From positions 871,001 to 935,000 of the forward strand of contig CP027241.1 in NCBI GenBank assembly GCA_002999035.1: a stretch of DNA of 64,000 nucleotides, read 5' to 3'. Position 1 is the first letter of the stretch. Every line of letters starts with the position of its first letter. Source of the DNA: Lachnospiraceae bacterium oral taxon 500 (lineage in GTDB: Bacteria; Bacillota; Clostridia; Lachnospirales; Vallitaleaceae). The position numbers and the translations under genes are program-made. This document shows, one piece after another, positions 36,056 through 45,130 of the stretch. The notes under the pieces are model-generated. The model was not told where the DNA came from and did not search any database. It saw nothing but the letters and a program-made list of their open reading frames with translations.

Positions 36056-37459
36056 ATGAATTTTTATGATTTTACGCTCCGGCCGCCAACAGAGTTGCTG
36101 TTTAAGGATGACAAAGGAATCGACTTTACCGTATCGGACTTTAAAAAATTGAATGATATGATTCGGGCAGGCATCCCTAAGCGAAGCTTGGTTTTTTTGT
36201 TTGCCCGCAATGAGCGAATCCCGGTCGGAATGTACCTGAGTCTTTTGCAGAATAAGATTGTGCCGCTCCTGCTCTCACCGGCTCTGCATCCGGATTTGCT
36301 GCGATCACTTTTGCAGATTTATCAGCCGGACTTTATTTTGGGGAAGGAAAGCCTTTTACCGGTGGAACTGAATTATTCAGTCATTCAGCGAATCGAGGAT
36401 TATATTGTTTTAAGAACCGGCTTTCGCTACCCACATCGGCTGCATGAAGACCTGGCGCTGCTGCTGACCACTTCCGGCAGTACCGGCAGCCCCAAATTAG
36501 TCCGCCAAAGCTACCGCAATATCGAATCCAATGCAGCAGCAATTGCTGATTACCTAAATCTTTCCTCGGCCGAGCGCCCGATTACTACTTTACCGATGCA
36601 CTATACCTACGGCTTATCGGTCATCAACAGCCATTTGCAGGTGGGCGCGCCCGTGCTTTTAACGGAAAAATCTATTGTTGAAAAGGAATTTTGGGATTTT
36701 TTAAGACAGGAAAAAGCAACCTCCGTCGCCGGAGTGCCGTATACCTATACCATGCTGGATCGGCTTCGCTTTTTTAATATGGATTTACCGGATTTAAAAA
36801 TGATGACGCAGGCCGGCGGCAAGCTGTCAGAGGAATTACAGCGGAAGTTCACCGAATATGCGGCGCAGACCGGCCGAAAGTTTGTGGTGATGTACGGTCA
36901 AACCGAGGCAACGGCTCGAATGGCCTACCTGCCGCCGGAAAAAGCGCTGGCTAAAATCGGCTGTATGGGGATTGCCATTCCGGGCGGGCGATTTGAACTG
37001 ATTGATGAAGAAGAAACTGTAATTGAACAGCCGGAAACAGCCGGTGAATTGATTTATTACGGCCCCAATGTAACCTTGGGCTATGCCGAACAGGCAGAAG
37101 ACTTAAGCCGGGGCGATGAAAGAAAAGGACGACTGGCCACCGGCGATATGGCTGTTCGGGATACTGACAGCTTTTACCGGATTGTCGGCCGAAAAAAACG
37201 TTTTCTTAAAATTTTCGGCAATCGAGTTAATTTGGATGAAATCGAAGCCAAATGCGCTGCCAAATTTGTCGGCCATGAATTTGCCTGTATCGGCCGTGAT
37301 GATGAAATGACCATTTGCCATACCGGCGAGCTTCCCGCTGAGAAGATTCAAGGCTTTTTACAGGAGCTGACCGGGCTGTATAAAGGCGCTTTTGTCTGCC
37401 GGCCAATTAATGAAATCCCCAAAAACGAAGCCGGCAAAATTTTATACGCTAAATTATAA
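36056..37459 (+). CDS. AMP-forming acyl ligase
   Basis: ATG at 36056 follows AAAGGACAAAGACT; the frame runs further upstream. The 467 residues show the adenylate-forming enzyme motifs: TTSGSTGSPKLVRQSYRNIE, YGQTEATARMAYLPP, ATGDMAVRD, GRKKRFLKIFGNRVNLDEIE and the C-terminal catalytic Lys in NEAGKILYAKL. Such ligases make acyl-AMP and pass the acyl to CoA or a phosphopantetheine arm. As the last gene of the operon that holds an ACP, it is the likely loader of that ACP. The acid specificity is not readable. Confidence 0.85.
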   Translation: MNFYDFTLRPPTELLFKDDKGIDFTVSDFKKLNDMIRAGIPKRSLVFLFARNERIPVGMYLSLLQNKIVPLLLSPALHPDLLRSLLQIYQPDFILGKESLLPVELNYSVIQRIEDYIVLRTGFRYPHRLHEDLALLLTTSGSTGSPKLVRQSYRNIESNAAAIADYLNLSSAERPITTLPMHYTYGLSVINSHLQVGAPVLLTEKSIVEKEFWDFLRQEKATSVAGVPYTYTMLDRLRFFNMDLPDLKMMTQAGGKLSEELQRKFTEYAAQTGRKFVVMYGQTEATARMAYLPPEKALAKIGCMGIAIPGGRFELIDEEETVIEQPETAGELIYYGPNVTLGYAEQAEDLSRGDERKGRLATGDMAVRDTDSFYRIVGRKKRFLKIFGNRVNLDEIEAKCAAKFVGHEFACIGRDDEMTICHTGELPAEKIQGFLQELTGLYKGAFVCRPINEIPKNEAGKILYAKL

Positions 37460-37603
37460 CTCAACTTCCCCAGCTCCGCCAAAACTGTTTCTTTATGGCA
37501 GAACGCCCGCCCGGACAGAAGTGCACAGCACTTCGCTCAGGGGTAGGTCACCCGCCCGCGCAGAAACGGACAATGCTTGGCCGAGGAAAAGTTGAATTAT
37601 AAC
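37456..37603. repeat. Intergenic element with TTATAACTCAACTTCC inverted ends
   Basis: The gap after the ligase starts TTATAACTCAACTTCCCC and ends GGAAAAGTTGAATTATAA, an inverted pair of about 16 bp. The inside contains GCCCGCCCGGACAGAAGTG and ACTTCGCTCAGGGG, which recur in altered form at 49208-49253. It may end transcription of the cluster. No ORF is credible. Confidence 0.6.
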
Positions 37604-37657
37604 AACAGAAACAAACAAAAAAAGCAACCACTTAACCGGTTCAGCGGAGGGAATATC

Positions 37658-38092
37658 ATGACTACTCAGGAATTTTGGAGCAAAGTAAAATCACCGGACT
37701 ATAAAATCACCAAGCCGCGCCTGGCTTTTGCTCAAGTTTTAGTTGAAAACCAAAATGCCATGCTGACGGCTGAAAGTCTGTACGCCAAGACCAGGGCGCT
37801 TTTTCCCAAAGCCAACCTGTCCACCATCTACCGCAACTTAGAAGCGCTGGAACAGCTGAATATGCTGTATAAAATCACCACCGACAAAGGCGTCAATCTG
37901 TATAAACTCAAGTGCGCCAGCAGCCATCATCATCACCATATCATCTGTACCAGCTGCGGCAAGGTATTGGATATTCATTACTGCCCCTTTGACGCCTTCG
38001 CCCAAATCGCCGCTGAAGCGGGCTTTACCATCTCCGAGCATCGGCTGGAGCTTTATGGCCTGTGCGCCGACTGTCAGGCCAAATCCCTGTAA
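37658..38092 (+). CDS. Fur-family metalloregulator
   Basis: ATG at 37658 follows GGAGGG. The 144 residues have a winged-helix N-terminal half (ITKPRLAFAQVLVE, then recognition helix NLSTIYRNLEALEQLNML). The C-terminal metal-binding half has HHHHHIICTSCGKVLDIHYC and the second Cys pair LCADCQ for structural zinc. It could be a Fur, Zur or PerR type; metal choice cannot be told. It converges with the hydrolase gene on the other strand, with a 19-bp overlap of their 3' ends. Confidence 0.88.
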   Translation: MTTQEFWSKVKSPDYKITKPRLAFAQVLVENQNAMLTAESLYAKTRALFPKANLSTIYRNLEALEQLNMLYKITTDKGVNLYKLKCASSHHHHHIICTSCGKVLDIHYCPFDAFAQIAAEAGFTISEHRLELYGLCADCQAKSL

Positions 38093-38748
38093 ATCTCAAT
38101 GCCGTTCATCTGCATATTATAGACCGCAAAAGTATTCATCAGCTCCGCCTGATGATTGGTCGCCGGCAAATCAAAGGTTTCCGCCGCCGTCAGCGGAAGC
38201 ATCAGCCGGGAAACAATATTTTTTTCATTAAAATAACTTTTCAGTGTTAAGGCAAAGGTCATCACGCAAATATCGGTCACCAATCCCGCCAGCACAAAGT
38301 TCACCACCTCAGGGTGCGCGGCCAACCAGCTTTGAAATCCGGGCGCCATAAAGCCGTTGGTGCAGTTCTTTTCAATTTGCAGGCTTCTTCCATCCGCTTC
38401 CGGTATCAATTCGCTGATCAGCTCCGTTTCCGCCGTGCCTTTCAGGCAGTGCGGGACATAAGCTCCAAACTCGGCGCTGTCTTTGGTATGGCAATCCTGA
38501 AAATAAATTTTATGAAAGCCCTTCGCCTCCTCATTTAAGCGTTTGACCGGTGCAATGATGTCCTTCGCCCGCTCCGACGCCAACGGGCCTTGATTAACAA
38601 AACCCTCAATCACATCGACAAATACAACCGCTGTCTGATCCGGACTCAAACTGCTCAGTTCCAAATCCGGCAAACCCTTCCAGCTTTCCTCTATCGTCAG
38701 CAGGCTAATCATTGCCTCTTCTTTTTTCTGAAATAAATCTAAATGCAT
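38074..38748 (-). CDS. Isochorismatase-family cysteine hydrolase
   Basis: ATG at 38748 is chosen because AAAGGAG stands 7 bases before it. The 224 residues have the catalytic Asp in AVVFVDVIEGFVNQG, the Lys in IEKNCTNGF, and the catalytic Cys in VLAGLVTDICVMTFAL. This is the nicotinamidase/isochorismatase fold. The substrate is probably a small amide or nicotinamide, but it is not determined. The 3' end overlaps the convergent Fur-family gene by 19 bp. Confidence 0.82.
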   Translation of the reverse strand: MHLDLFQKKEEAMISLLTIEESWKGLPDLELSSLSPDQTAVVFVDVIEGFVNQGPLASERAKDIIAPVKRLNEEAKGFHKIYFQDCHTKDSAEFGAYVPHCLKGTAETELISELIPEADGRSLQIEKNCTNGFMAPGFQSWLAAHPEVVNFVLAGLVTDICVMTFALTLKSYFNEKNIVSRLMLPLTAAETFDLPATNHQAELMNTFAVYNMQMNGIEIYRDLA

Positions 38749-38861
38749 GGCAAACTCCTTTTCATTCTTTCTTAACTCTACCGAAAAGGGCAAGCCGTCC
38801 GCCTGCCCTTTCAAATGCCCGGTTAAAGCCGGATCGGACACCCTGTTCCGGCGGCTGCTGT

Positions 38862-40136
38862 TTAAAGTTTAGTTAATGCGTTTTTCACATCCGCTAAAAT
38901 ATCTTCAATATTTTCAATCCCCACCGAGAACCGAACCGTACCTTCGGAAATTCCGGCTGCTGTCAGCTGCTCCGGCGTAAGCTGACGATGGGTCGAACTG
39001 GCCGGATGCAAAATACAGGACCGAATATCAGCCACATGCACTTCATTGCTGACCAGCTCCAAACTATCAATAAAGCGAACTGCCGCCGCCCGGCCGCCGG
39101 CCATATCAAACGATACTACACCCGAAGCACCGGCCGGCATATATTTTTGCTGCAAAGCATGGCTGAAATCGGTTTCCAAGCCGGGATAAGCTACCTTGGC
39201 AATCTGATCGGATGCCGCCAGGAGTTTAGCCACCGCCAGCGCATTATCCGAATGTGCCTTCATCCGCAGAACCAGCGTTTCCAAACCTAAGTTTAAAATA
39301 AACGCCGTCAAAGCCGGCGGATAAACGCCGAAATCCCGCATCAGCTGGACTCTGGCCTTGACAATATAGGCCTGCCGGCCAAAACTTTCGGTGTAGCTTA
39401 AGCCATGATACGACGGGTCGGCTTCCGTCAGTTCAGGAAACTTACCGTTTTTCCAGTCAAAATTACCGCTGTCCACAATCACGCCGCCAACCGCTACGGC
39501 ATGACCATCCATATACTTGGTGGTCGAATGCACCACAATATCGGCCCCATGCTCAATCGGACGGCACAGCGCCGGTGTGGCCAAAGTATTGTCCATAATC
39601 AGCGGCACACCCATTTCATGCGCAACTCCTGCCCATTTTTCAATATCCAAAATAATCAAAGCCGGATTCGCCAAGGTTTCGGCAAAGACCGCTTTGGTAT
39701 TTGGTCGAAATGCCGCCTTTAACTCTTCCGCCGAAGCCGTAGAATCGACAAAACTGCACTCAATTCCAAACTGCTTTAACCGAACGGCAAATAAATTAAC
39801 TGTTCCGCCGTAAATGCTGGTGCTGCTGATAAAATGATCGCCCGCCTTTAAAATGTTTAATAAACTCAACAGCGTTGCCGCCTGCCCGGAGGAGGTACAC
39901 AGCGCCGCCGCACCGCTCTCTAAAGCGGCAATTTTTTTCTCCACCGCTTCCACCGTCGGATTGGACAGCCGCGAATACATATGGCCGCTGGCCGTTAAAT
40001 CAAAGAGCTTGCCGATGTGCTCGGTACTGTCATAGGTATAGGTTGTTGACTGGTAAATCGGCAGTACCCGCGGCTCCCCGTTGCCCGGAGTATAGCCGGC
40101 GTGCAATGCCATGGTTTGTTGTCCCTGTTTCATCAT
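38862..40136 (-). CDS. metY: O-acetylhomoserine sulfhydrylase (MetY-type)
   Basis: A PLP enzyme of the Cys/Met metabolism family. It joins O-acetylhomoserine with sulfide to form homocysteine. The 424 residues begin with ALHAGYTPGNGEPRVLPIYQ and have the PLP-binding STTKYMDGHAVAVGG with its Lys. They also contain FGRQAYIVKARVQLMRDFG and a C-terminal RQLTPEQLTAAGISEGTVRFSVG, all typical of MetY. AAAGGAAACG precedes the ATG. I saw no SAM-riboswitch or T-box pattern in the upstream gap, which holds an inverted-end repeat instead. Confidence 0.93.
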   Translation of the reverse strand: MMKQGQQTMALHAGYTPGNGEPRVLPIYQSTTYTYDSTEHIGKLFDLTASGHMYSRLSNPTVEAVEKKIAALESGAAALCTSSGQAATLLSLLNILKAGDHFISSTSIYGGTVNLFAVRLKQFGIECSFVDSTASAEELKAAFRPNTKAVFAETLANPALIILDIEKWAGVAHEMGVPLIMDNTLATPALCRPIEHGADIVVHSTTKYMDGHAVAVGGVIVDSGNFDWKNGKFPELTEADPSYHGLSYTESFGRQAYIVKARVQLMRDFGVYPPALTAFILNLGLETLVLRMKAHSDNALAVAKLLAASDQIAKVAYPGLETDFSHALQQKYMPAGASGVVSFDMAGGRAAAVRFIDSLELVSNEVHVADIRSCILHPASSTHRQLTPEQLTAAGISEGTVRFSVGIENIEDILADVKNALTKL

Positions 40137-40157
40137 CGTTTCCTTTCTTTTGCTGGT

Positions 40158-40283
40158 TTACAGTTCAGGCAAGCAGCCGGTAATGCCTGATAGACCGGGA
40201 GAGGGCTTACTCTCCTAAGGCATATCCGGTGCTGCCGGGATATTTGCTTATCGCCCACACTGGTTATTCACTTGTCTAAGCGG
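40158..40283. repeat. Intergenic element with ACAGTTCAGGCAAG / CTTGTCTAA ends
   Basis: The 189-bp gap upstream of metY contains ACAGTTCAGGCAAG near 40158 and CTTGTCTAAGC near 40275 as an imperfect inverted pair. Internal stems are CCGGTAATGCC / GGCATATCCGG. Next to it, GCGGTAACG and CGTCATTACCGC form a further stem. It matches the family at 10047-10216 and 11357-11494. Confidence 0.5.
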
Positions 40284-40325
40284 TAACGTTTTTGCTCCTC
40301 GTCATTACCGCCTGTATTTTCCTGC

Positions 40326-41204
40326 CTATTTCTGCTCCTGATTATCGTGATAATAGCGAAACAGCGCCTGCGTTCCCAAATCGCCCATTCCTTCCGCCGC
40401 CATCCCCTCATAATGCTGCAGTACCAATTCCAGCACACTTAGGTCAAGTCCGGCCGCCGCCGCTTCTTCCCGGGCTAATTTCATGTCTTTAATAAAATGC
40501 TTGATAAAAAAGCCCGGCGCAAAATCACCTGCCAAAATCCGGGGCGCTAAACTCTCTAATTGCCGGCTGCCGGCCGCGCCGCTGCCGATGGAGCGCAGCA
40601 CCGTCGGTAAATCCAAATCTTTGGCACAGGCATAACTCAGCGCTTCGCATACGCCGGAAATCGTCCCGGCAATGATAATTTGATTGACCATCTTGGTATG
40701 CTGCCCCTTACCGGCCGTCCCCTGATAATTGATATTGCTGCCCATAGCCGCAAACAGTGGATAACACTCATCAAAATCGGCCCGGTCGCCGCCCGCCAAA
40801 ATAGAAAGCATTCCCTCACGGGCACCGGTATCACCGCCGGTCACCGGCGCATCCAAGGCGTGAACGCCCAGTTCCTTTGCCTGCGCATAAATTTTTTCCG
40901 CCAGCTTCGGGCTGGACGTGGTCATATCAATCACATAAGTGCCCGGTTTTACATTCGCCAAAATTCCGGCCGGCCCGAAATATACTTCCTCCACATCGGC
41001 CGGATAGCCGACAATGGTAATCACCGCCTCCGCTTCTTTGACACAGTCCCGAATGCTGTCATAGCAGGGCACTCCTTCGGCAATTAAGTCCGCTGCCTTC
41101 TCCCGGTGCCGGACATACATGCCGACCTCGTAACCGGCTTTGCGCAGATTGCGCAGCATGGATTTGCCCATAATACCCGTACCGATAAAAGCAATTCTTT
41201 TCAT
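40326..41204 (-). CDS. 2-hydroxy-3-oxopropionate/3-hydroxyisobutyrate-type dehydrogenase
   Basis: A 292-residue beta-hydroxyacid dehydrogenase. The Rossmann motif is FIGTGIMGKSMLRNLRKAG, the substrate motif DAPVTGGDTGAREG, and the catalytic Lys is in GKGQHTKMVNQI. The ending helix DLGTQALFRYYHDN is family-typical. It oxidises or reduces a small 3-hydroxy acid or semialdehyde such as tartronate semialdehyde. The exact substrate is not known. Neighbours metY and sigH give no clue. Confidence 0.85.
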   Translation of the reverse strand: MKRIAFIGTGIMGKSMLRNLRKAGYEVGMYVRHREKAADLIAEGVPCYDSIRDCVKEAEAVITIVGYPADVEEVYFGPAGILANVKPGTYVIDMTTSSPKLAEKIYAQAKELGVHALDAPVTGGDTGAREGMLSILAGGDRADFDECYPLFAAMGSNINYQGTAGKGQHTKMVNQIIIAGTISGVCEALSYACAKDLDLPTVLRSIGSGAAGSRQLESLAPRILAGDFAPGFFIKHFIKDMKLAREEAAAAGLDLSVLELVLQHYEGMAAEGMGDLGTQALFRYYHDNQEQK

Positions 41205-41247
41205 AAACCGCTCCCTCCTTCTTATCCAGTTTTAAAAGCCTTGCCGT

Positions 41248-41874
41248 CTAATTCCATTCACTGCGGACAACTTCTTCCGCCTTTTTCTTAATGCGCTGCA
41301 AGGCATTGTCGATTGACTTAACCGGCCGCTGCAAAATCCCAGCCACTTCTTTATAATTAACGCCGTTTAAATGCAGCTGCAGGACCTGTTTTTCCAGCTC
41401 GCTCAATTTGCCGAGCAGTTCCTCTTTAATCCGGGCACTCTCCTCCTGCCCGATAATCAAGTTTTCCGGATCCTCCAACCGGCCGGCCGGAACATAAACC
41501 AGCATATCCTCATCACTTTCCTCTTCTTCAAAGTCAAACGCCGGTTTATTCAGGGAAATATAATTATTTAACGGCCCATGCTTTTTGCGAGCCGAGCGCT
41601 TAACCGCCGTAATAATCTGACGGGTAATACATAGTTCCGCAAAAGGGAAAAAGGCAATATTTTTCTGGGCCTGAAAATCCCGAATCGCTTTAAACAGGCC
41701 AATCATTCCTTCCTGGGTCAAATCCTCACGGCTGCCGCCGTTGATAAAATACGACCGGGATTTTTTCTCAACCAGCGGTTTATAGCGGCTGAATAAATAG
41801 TCCATCGCCTCATTGTCGCCGCTGCTGATTAAGTTCAGGATTTCTTCATCGGTCAAATTGGAGTAATCTTTCAT
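41248..41874 (-). CDS. sigH: RNA polymerase sigma-H factor
   Basis: A 208-residue sigma-70-type factor. Region 2 has EAMDYLFSRYKPLVEKK and DLTQEGMIGLFKAIRDF. Region 4 ends NYKEVAGILQRPVKSIDNAL followed by QRIKKK, which is typical of Firmicutes sigma-H. Sigma-H starts the switch to sporulation and other stationary-phase genes. As in other Clostridia and bacilli, it stands next to the rlmB gene and near mrnC-cysS-cysE, a conserved block. Confidence 0.93.
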   Translation of the reverse strand: MKDYSNLTDEEILNLISSGDNEAMDYLFSRYKPLVEKKSRSYFINGGSREDLTQEGMIGLFKAIRDFQAQKNIAFFPFAELCITRQIITAVKRSARKKHGPLNNYISLNKPAFDFEEEESDEDMLVYVPAGRLEDPENLIIGQEESARIKEELLGKLSELEKQVLQLHLNGVNYKEVAGILQRPVKSIDNALQRIKKKAEEVVRSEWN

Positions 41875-42044
41875 ACTTGCCCTTTCTGTTATTGCTTCCT
41901 CTTATCTGCCAAGTGCCATGTCCACCCTTATCTCCTGCCGGAATTGGTGTTTTTGCATAACTATCTCCTGCCCATTGCCAACCGAAAGCTATCGACAGGA
42001 TCACCTGCCCGGCCCGCATTTGCCATGCTTTTAAGGCGGCCGTC

Positions 42045-42830
42045 TTAAAACCCCCGGCGCTGGCGGACGGCTTCATAAATCAGAACACCCGCTGAAACCG
42101 AGGCGTTTAACGAATCAATCCGGCCAAACATCGGCACCGATACGATAAAATCACATTTTTCTCTGGTCAGGCGGGAAAGCCCATCCCCCTCACTGCCAAT
42201 GACAAGACCGAGCGCCCCCTTTAAATCGGCCTGATACATGATCTGGCCGTCCATATCGGCACCGGCAATCCACAAGCCCTGCTTTTTTAAATAATCAATG
42301 GTTTGGTTTATGTTAGTCACCTGCGCCACCGGCAGATATTCAATCGCTCCAGCACTGGTCTTAGCCACCGTTTCCGTCAGCGGCGCCGACCGCCGTTCCG
42401 GTACAATTACCCCATGACAGCCCGCCTGATGCGCCGTCCGAATGATCGCCCCCAGATTATGCGGATCGGTAATCTGGTCTAACAAAATGACAAAGGGCGG
42501 CTCACCCTTTTGCGCCGCTGCCGCTAAAATGTCATCCAGCCGCGCATATTGATACGCTCCGGCAATCGCCACCACTCCCTGATGCTTCTCCGGGCAGTAG
42601 CGGTCAAGTTCCTCTTTCTCCAAATATCGAACCGGCACCCCCGCTGCCGCCGCTAAGGCTTCCAGCTCCTCGTTCCGGCTGCCCGCCTGCAAAAGAAGCT
42701 CCCTCACTTCGCCGCCGGCTTTTAATTTCTCAGCCGCGGCATGATACCCGCCCAGCCACAGACTGCCATCTCTTGGCGAAACATAGGGTCGCTTGCTGTT
42801 TTTCCCGTTTTTATTATAGCTTTTTCCCAT
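42045..42830 (-). CDS. rlmB: 23S rRNA 2'-O-ribose methyltransferase (RlmB/TrmH family)
   Basis: ATG at 42830 is chosen; a TTG frame opening upstream has no site. The 261 residues have a small N-terminal substrate-binding domain (about 20-90, WLGGYHAAAEKL) and the knotted SPOUT domain. SPOUT motifs are LLDQITDPHNLGAIIRTAHQ, VIGSEGDGLSR and VSVPMFGRIDSLNASVSAGV. It methylates a ribose in 23S rRNA (G2251 in E. coli). It lies in the conserved block cysS-mrnC-rlmB-sigH, here separated by a flippase gene. Confidence 0.92.
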   Translation of the reverse strand: MGKSYNKNGKNSKRPYVSPRDGSLWLGGYHAAAEKLKAGGEVRELLLQAGSRNEELEALAAAAGVPVRYLEKEELDRYCPEKHQGVVAIAGAYQYARLDDILAAAAQKGEPPFVILLDQITDPHNLGAIIRTAHQAGCHGVIVPERRSAPLTETVAKTSAGAIEYLPVAQVTNINQTIDYLKKQGLWIAGADMDGQIMYQADLKGALGLVIGSEGDGLSRLTREKCDFIVSVPMFGRIDSLNASVSAGVLIYEAVRQRRGF

Positions 42831-42996
42831 TTTTTTCTCGATTCTGTATTTACGATACAATTGTCAAAAATCCTCTGTTTATCCCTATTCGGCTACTCTT
42901 TTGTAACTCCGCTTTTGGCGCGGCTCTGCCCAAAACTTGGCTTTTCCGCGGTATCTGCCAGCCGCGGTGCCGCTCATTTGGATTTTCAGCCGTTAT

Positions 42997-44595
42997 TTAC
43001 TCAACCCAGCCCCGGCTTTGCAGGTACTTTAAAATTCGCCCGCCTCTGGGCAAAATCAAAATTTCTTCCGCCGTAAACCCGCGCAGCTTCAGCATCAACA
43101 GGCTGTACACCGGCACCGCCGCCGCTACCGCCAGCAGCACCGCTGCGGCATTTTTAGCGCAGACGGCCATCACCGCCGTATAAACCAGCCGGGCGACCGC
43201 TCCCATCCCGGCCGAAGCTGCCAGCGGACGCCAAAGAATCAATCCGTAATTCAGGTTCAGTCCGGTTTCCTTTTTTAAAAAGAAAGCATTCATCCCCAAA
43301 ATAACCATAAAATAAAGGATAGACGCCCAAATAAGCGCTGCCGCCCCCAGTCCCGCTTTTAAAAACACGATATTGCCGGCCAGCTTAAAGACCGCCGCCG
43401 CCAGCACCGCCAAGAGAGTCTTGTAATAGCCGGATAGGCCCTGTAATATACTGCTGACGCTTTGCGCCAAAATCATAACCAGCATACAAATGCTGTATAG
43501 CTGCAATAAACCGCCGGGAATCCTCTCCTTGTAGTACAGCAGCCGCAAAATCGGCTCGGCCAGTAAAAAAATGCCAACCATCGCCGGCAGTCCCATTTTC
43601 ATCACCAACTGCAAACCCATGTTGATTTTGTCATTCATTTCCGCCTGATCGCGGCGGACTCCGGCCACTGCCACCGCCGGCAAAATACTGACCGCCAGGG
43701 CGGCGCTGACCGCCAGCGGCACATTAATTACCGTTTGCGCCGTCGTTACGCTGCTCAGTGCCATGCGCGCGTTTTCGGCCGAATCGCCCAAAGCGGCAAA
43801 TAAGTGATAGATGGTACTCGAATCAATAAAGCCCATAATCGATATCATAGCCGAAGAAATCGTAATTGGCGCCGCAATCCAAACCATCTTTCGGAGTAAA
43901 GCGGCACTACCCTGTCCGGCTGCCGCACCGCTATCCGCCTTTTGCGAAAAATTCGGTCGCTGCCGCTGGTACTGCCTAAGCAAATAGAGGGTAACCGCCA
44001 CAAAACTAACCGAAATCCCCACTGCCGCACCGCTGACGCTGATATAGTCGGGCTGACCGCGCTTCATCAAAAAAGAAACCAATCCCACCCCGATGGCGGC
44101 TTTGCCCGTGTTTTCAATAATTTGGCTGACCGCCGTCGGCAGCATATTCTGCATGCCTTGAAAATAGCCGCGAATCGCTCCGGAAATACCGATTAAAAAA
44201 GGCGACAGCGCCAGTCCCCATAGGACATAGCGCGTTTCCGGCTCCCAGGCAAAAGCGCCGGCCCAAGCCGGCAAAAAAACAAAGGCAATGCTGACAACCA
44301 GTCCCAGTGCCGCCGCCAGCCAAAAACCGGTTTGAAAAACCTGATGCGCCCGGCGGTAATTGCCCGCTTCCCGCTCCTCGGCCACTAATTTGGAAATCGT
44401 GGCCGGAATCCCGGTCAACAACGCCGCCGTCAGCACCAAATAAATCGAATAAACGGTATTAAAATAACCCATCGTTTTGATGCCAACCAGATTGGTCAGC
44501 GGCAACTTATATAAAATATTGATTAGTTTAACGAAAAGCCCGGAAAACGATAAAATCATCGTGCCGGTGATCAGACGCTTTGTCTGCTTTGTCAT
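42997..44595 (-). CDS. MurJ/SpoVB-like lipid flippase
   Basis: A 532-residue protein of the MOP flippase superfamily with about 14 membrane helices and the start TKRLITGTMILSFSGLFVKL. Stretches such as GIPATISKLVAEE and SALMG-like SSVTTAQTVINVPLAVSAAL are typical of the SpoVB/PST group. It probably moves a lipid-linked wall or spore-cortex precursor across the membrane. It starts 1 bp after mrnC ends and is inserted in the usual rlmB-mrnC order. Confidence 0.87.
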   Translation of the reverse strand: MTKQTKRLITGTMILSFSGLFVKLINILYKLPLTNLVGIKTMGYFNTVYSIYLVLTAALLTGIPATISKLVAEEREAGNYRRAHQVFQTGFWLAAALGLVVSIAFVFLPAWAGAFAWEPETRYVLWGLALSPFLIGISGAIRGYFQGMQNMLPTAVSQIIENTGKAAIGVGLVSFLMKRGQPDYISVSGAAVGISVSFVAVTLYLLRQYQRQRPNFSQKADSGAAAGQGSAALLRKMVWIAAPITISSAMISIMGFIDSSTIYHLFAALGDSAENARMALSSVTTAQTVINVPLAVSAALAVSILPAVAVAGVRRDQAEMNDKINMGLQLVMKMGLPAMVGIFLLAEPILRLLYYKERIPGGLLQLYSICMLVMILAQSVSSILQGLSGYYKTLLAVLAAAVFKLAGNIVFLKAGLGAAALIWASILYFMVILGMNAFFLKKETGLNLNYGLILWRPLAASAGMGAVARLVYTAVMAVCAKNAAAVLLAVAAAVPVYSLLMLKLRGFTAEEILILPRGGRILKYLQSRGWVE

Positions 44596-44596
44596 A

Positions 44597-45007
44597 TCAA
44601 GATACCCCTTTGGCCATTAACACGCTTAATCTCTCCATTTCGCCCTTTAAAAAAAGATAGCCCAGCAATGTTTCCACGCCGGTGGCGACCGCATATTCCT
44701 CCGGGCTGGAATGCTTCGGCACATGAAGAGTCTTGGCATTCCGGCCGCGTTTAAAAATGGTTTGTTCTTCTTCGGTCAACTCCGCTTTAATCTTTTCATA
44801 AAAGGCTGCCTGCCCTCCGGCTTTGACATAGGCCGTTACCCGCTCATGATAACGGTGCGCCTGGGCATTGCCCTCAGCCACCACCATATAGCGCAGGAAC
44901 AGGTCAAAAATATTGTCCCCCAAATAGGCCAGACTTAAAGGAGAATAGGTTTTAATATCCTTGGGTACAATTTGCAGCCGCGCCAAAAAATCAGCAAAAA
45001 TATCCAT
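44597..45007 (-). CDS. mrnC: Mini-ribonuclease III
   Basis: A 136-residue RNase III catalytic domain without the double-stranded RNA-binding domain. It has YSPLSLAYLGDNIFDLFLR, which holds the acidic metal-binding residues, FKRGRNAKTLHVPKHSS and YAVATGVETLLGYLFLKG with the second acidic site. Mini-III matures 23S rRNA in Gram-positive bacteria. It lies directly after cysS, as in many Firmicutes. Confidence 0.93.
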   Translation of the reverse strand: MDIFADFLARLQIVPKDIKTYSPLSLAYLGDNIFDLFLRYMVVAEGNAQAHRYHERVTAYVKAGGQAAFYEKIKAELTEEEQTIFKRGRNAKTLHVPKHSSPEEYAVATGVETLLGYLFLKGEMERLSVLMAKGVS

Positions 45008-45130
45008 AAACTTCTTCTATCCTCATCGAACCGGCACATTGCCCTTTCCATTCTTTCTGCACACTAAAAACTTTATTTCTCATTCCTTTCAGAAAATACC
45101 GGCAGCTTGCCGGTTTACGGCTTCCGCACA

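Noticed and set aside
40137-40325. SAM riboswitch upstream of metY
   Set aside because: The conserved SAM-I core and a terminator stem with T-run are not seen; the gap holds an inverted-end repeat instead.
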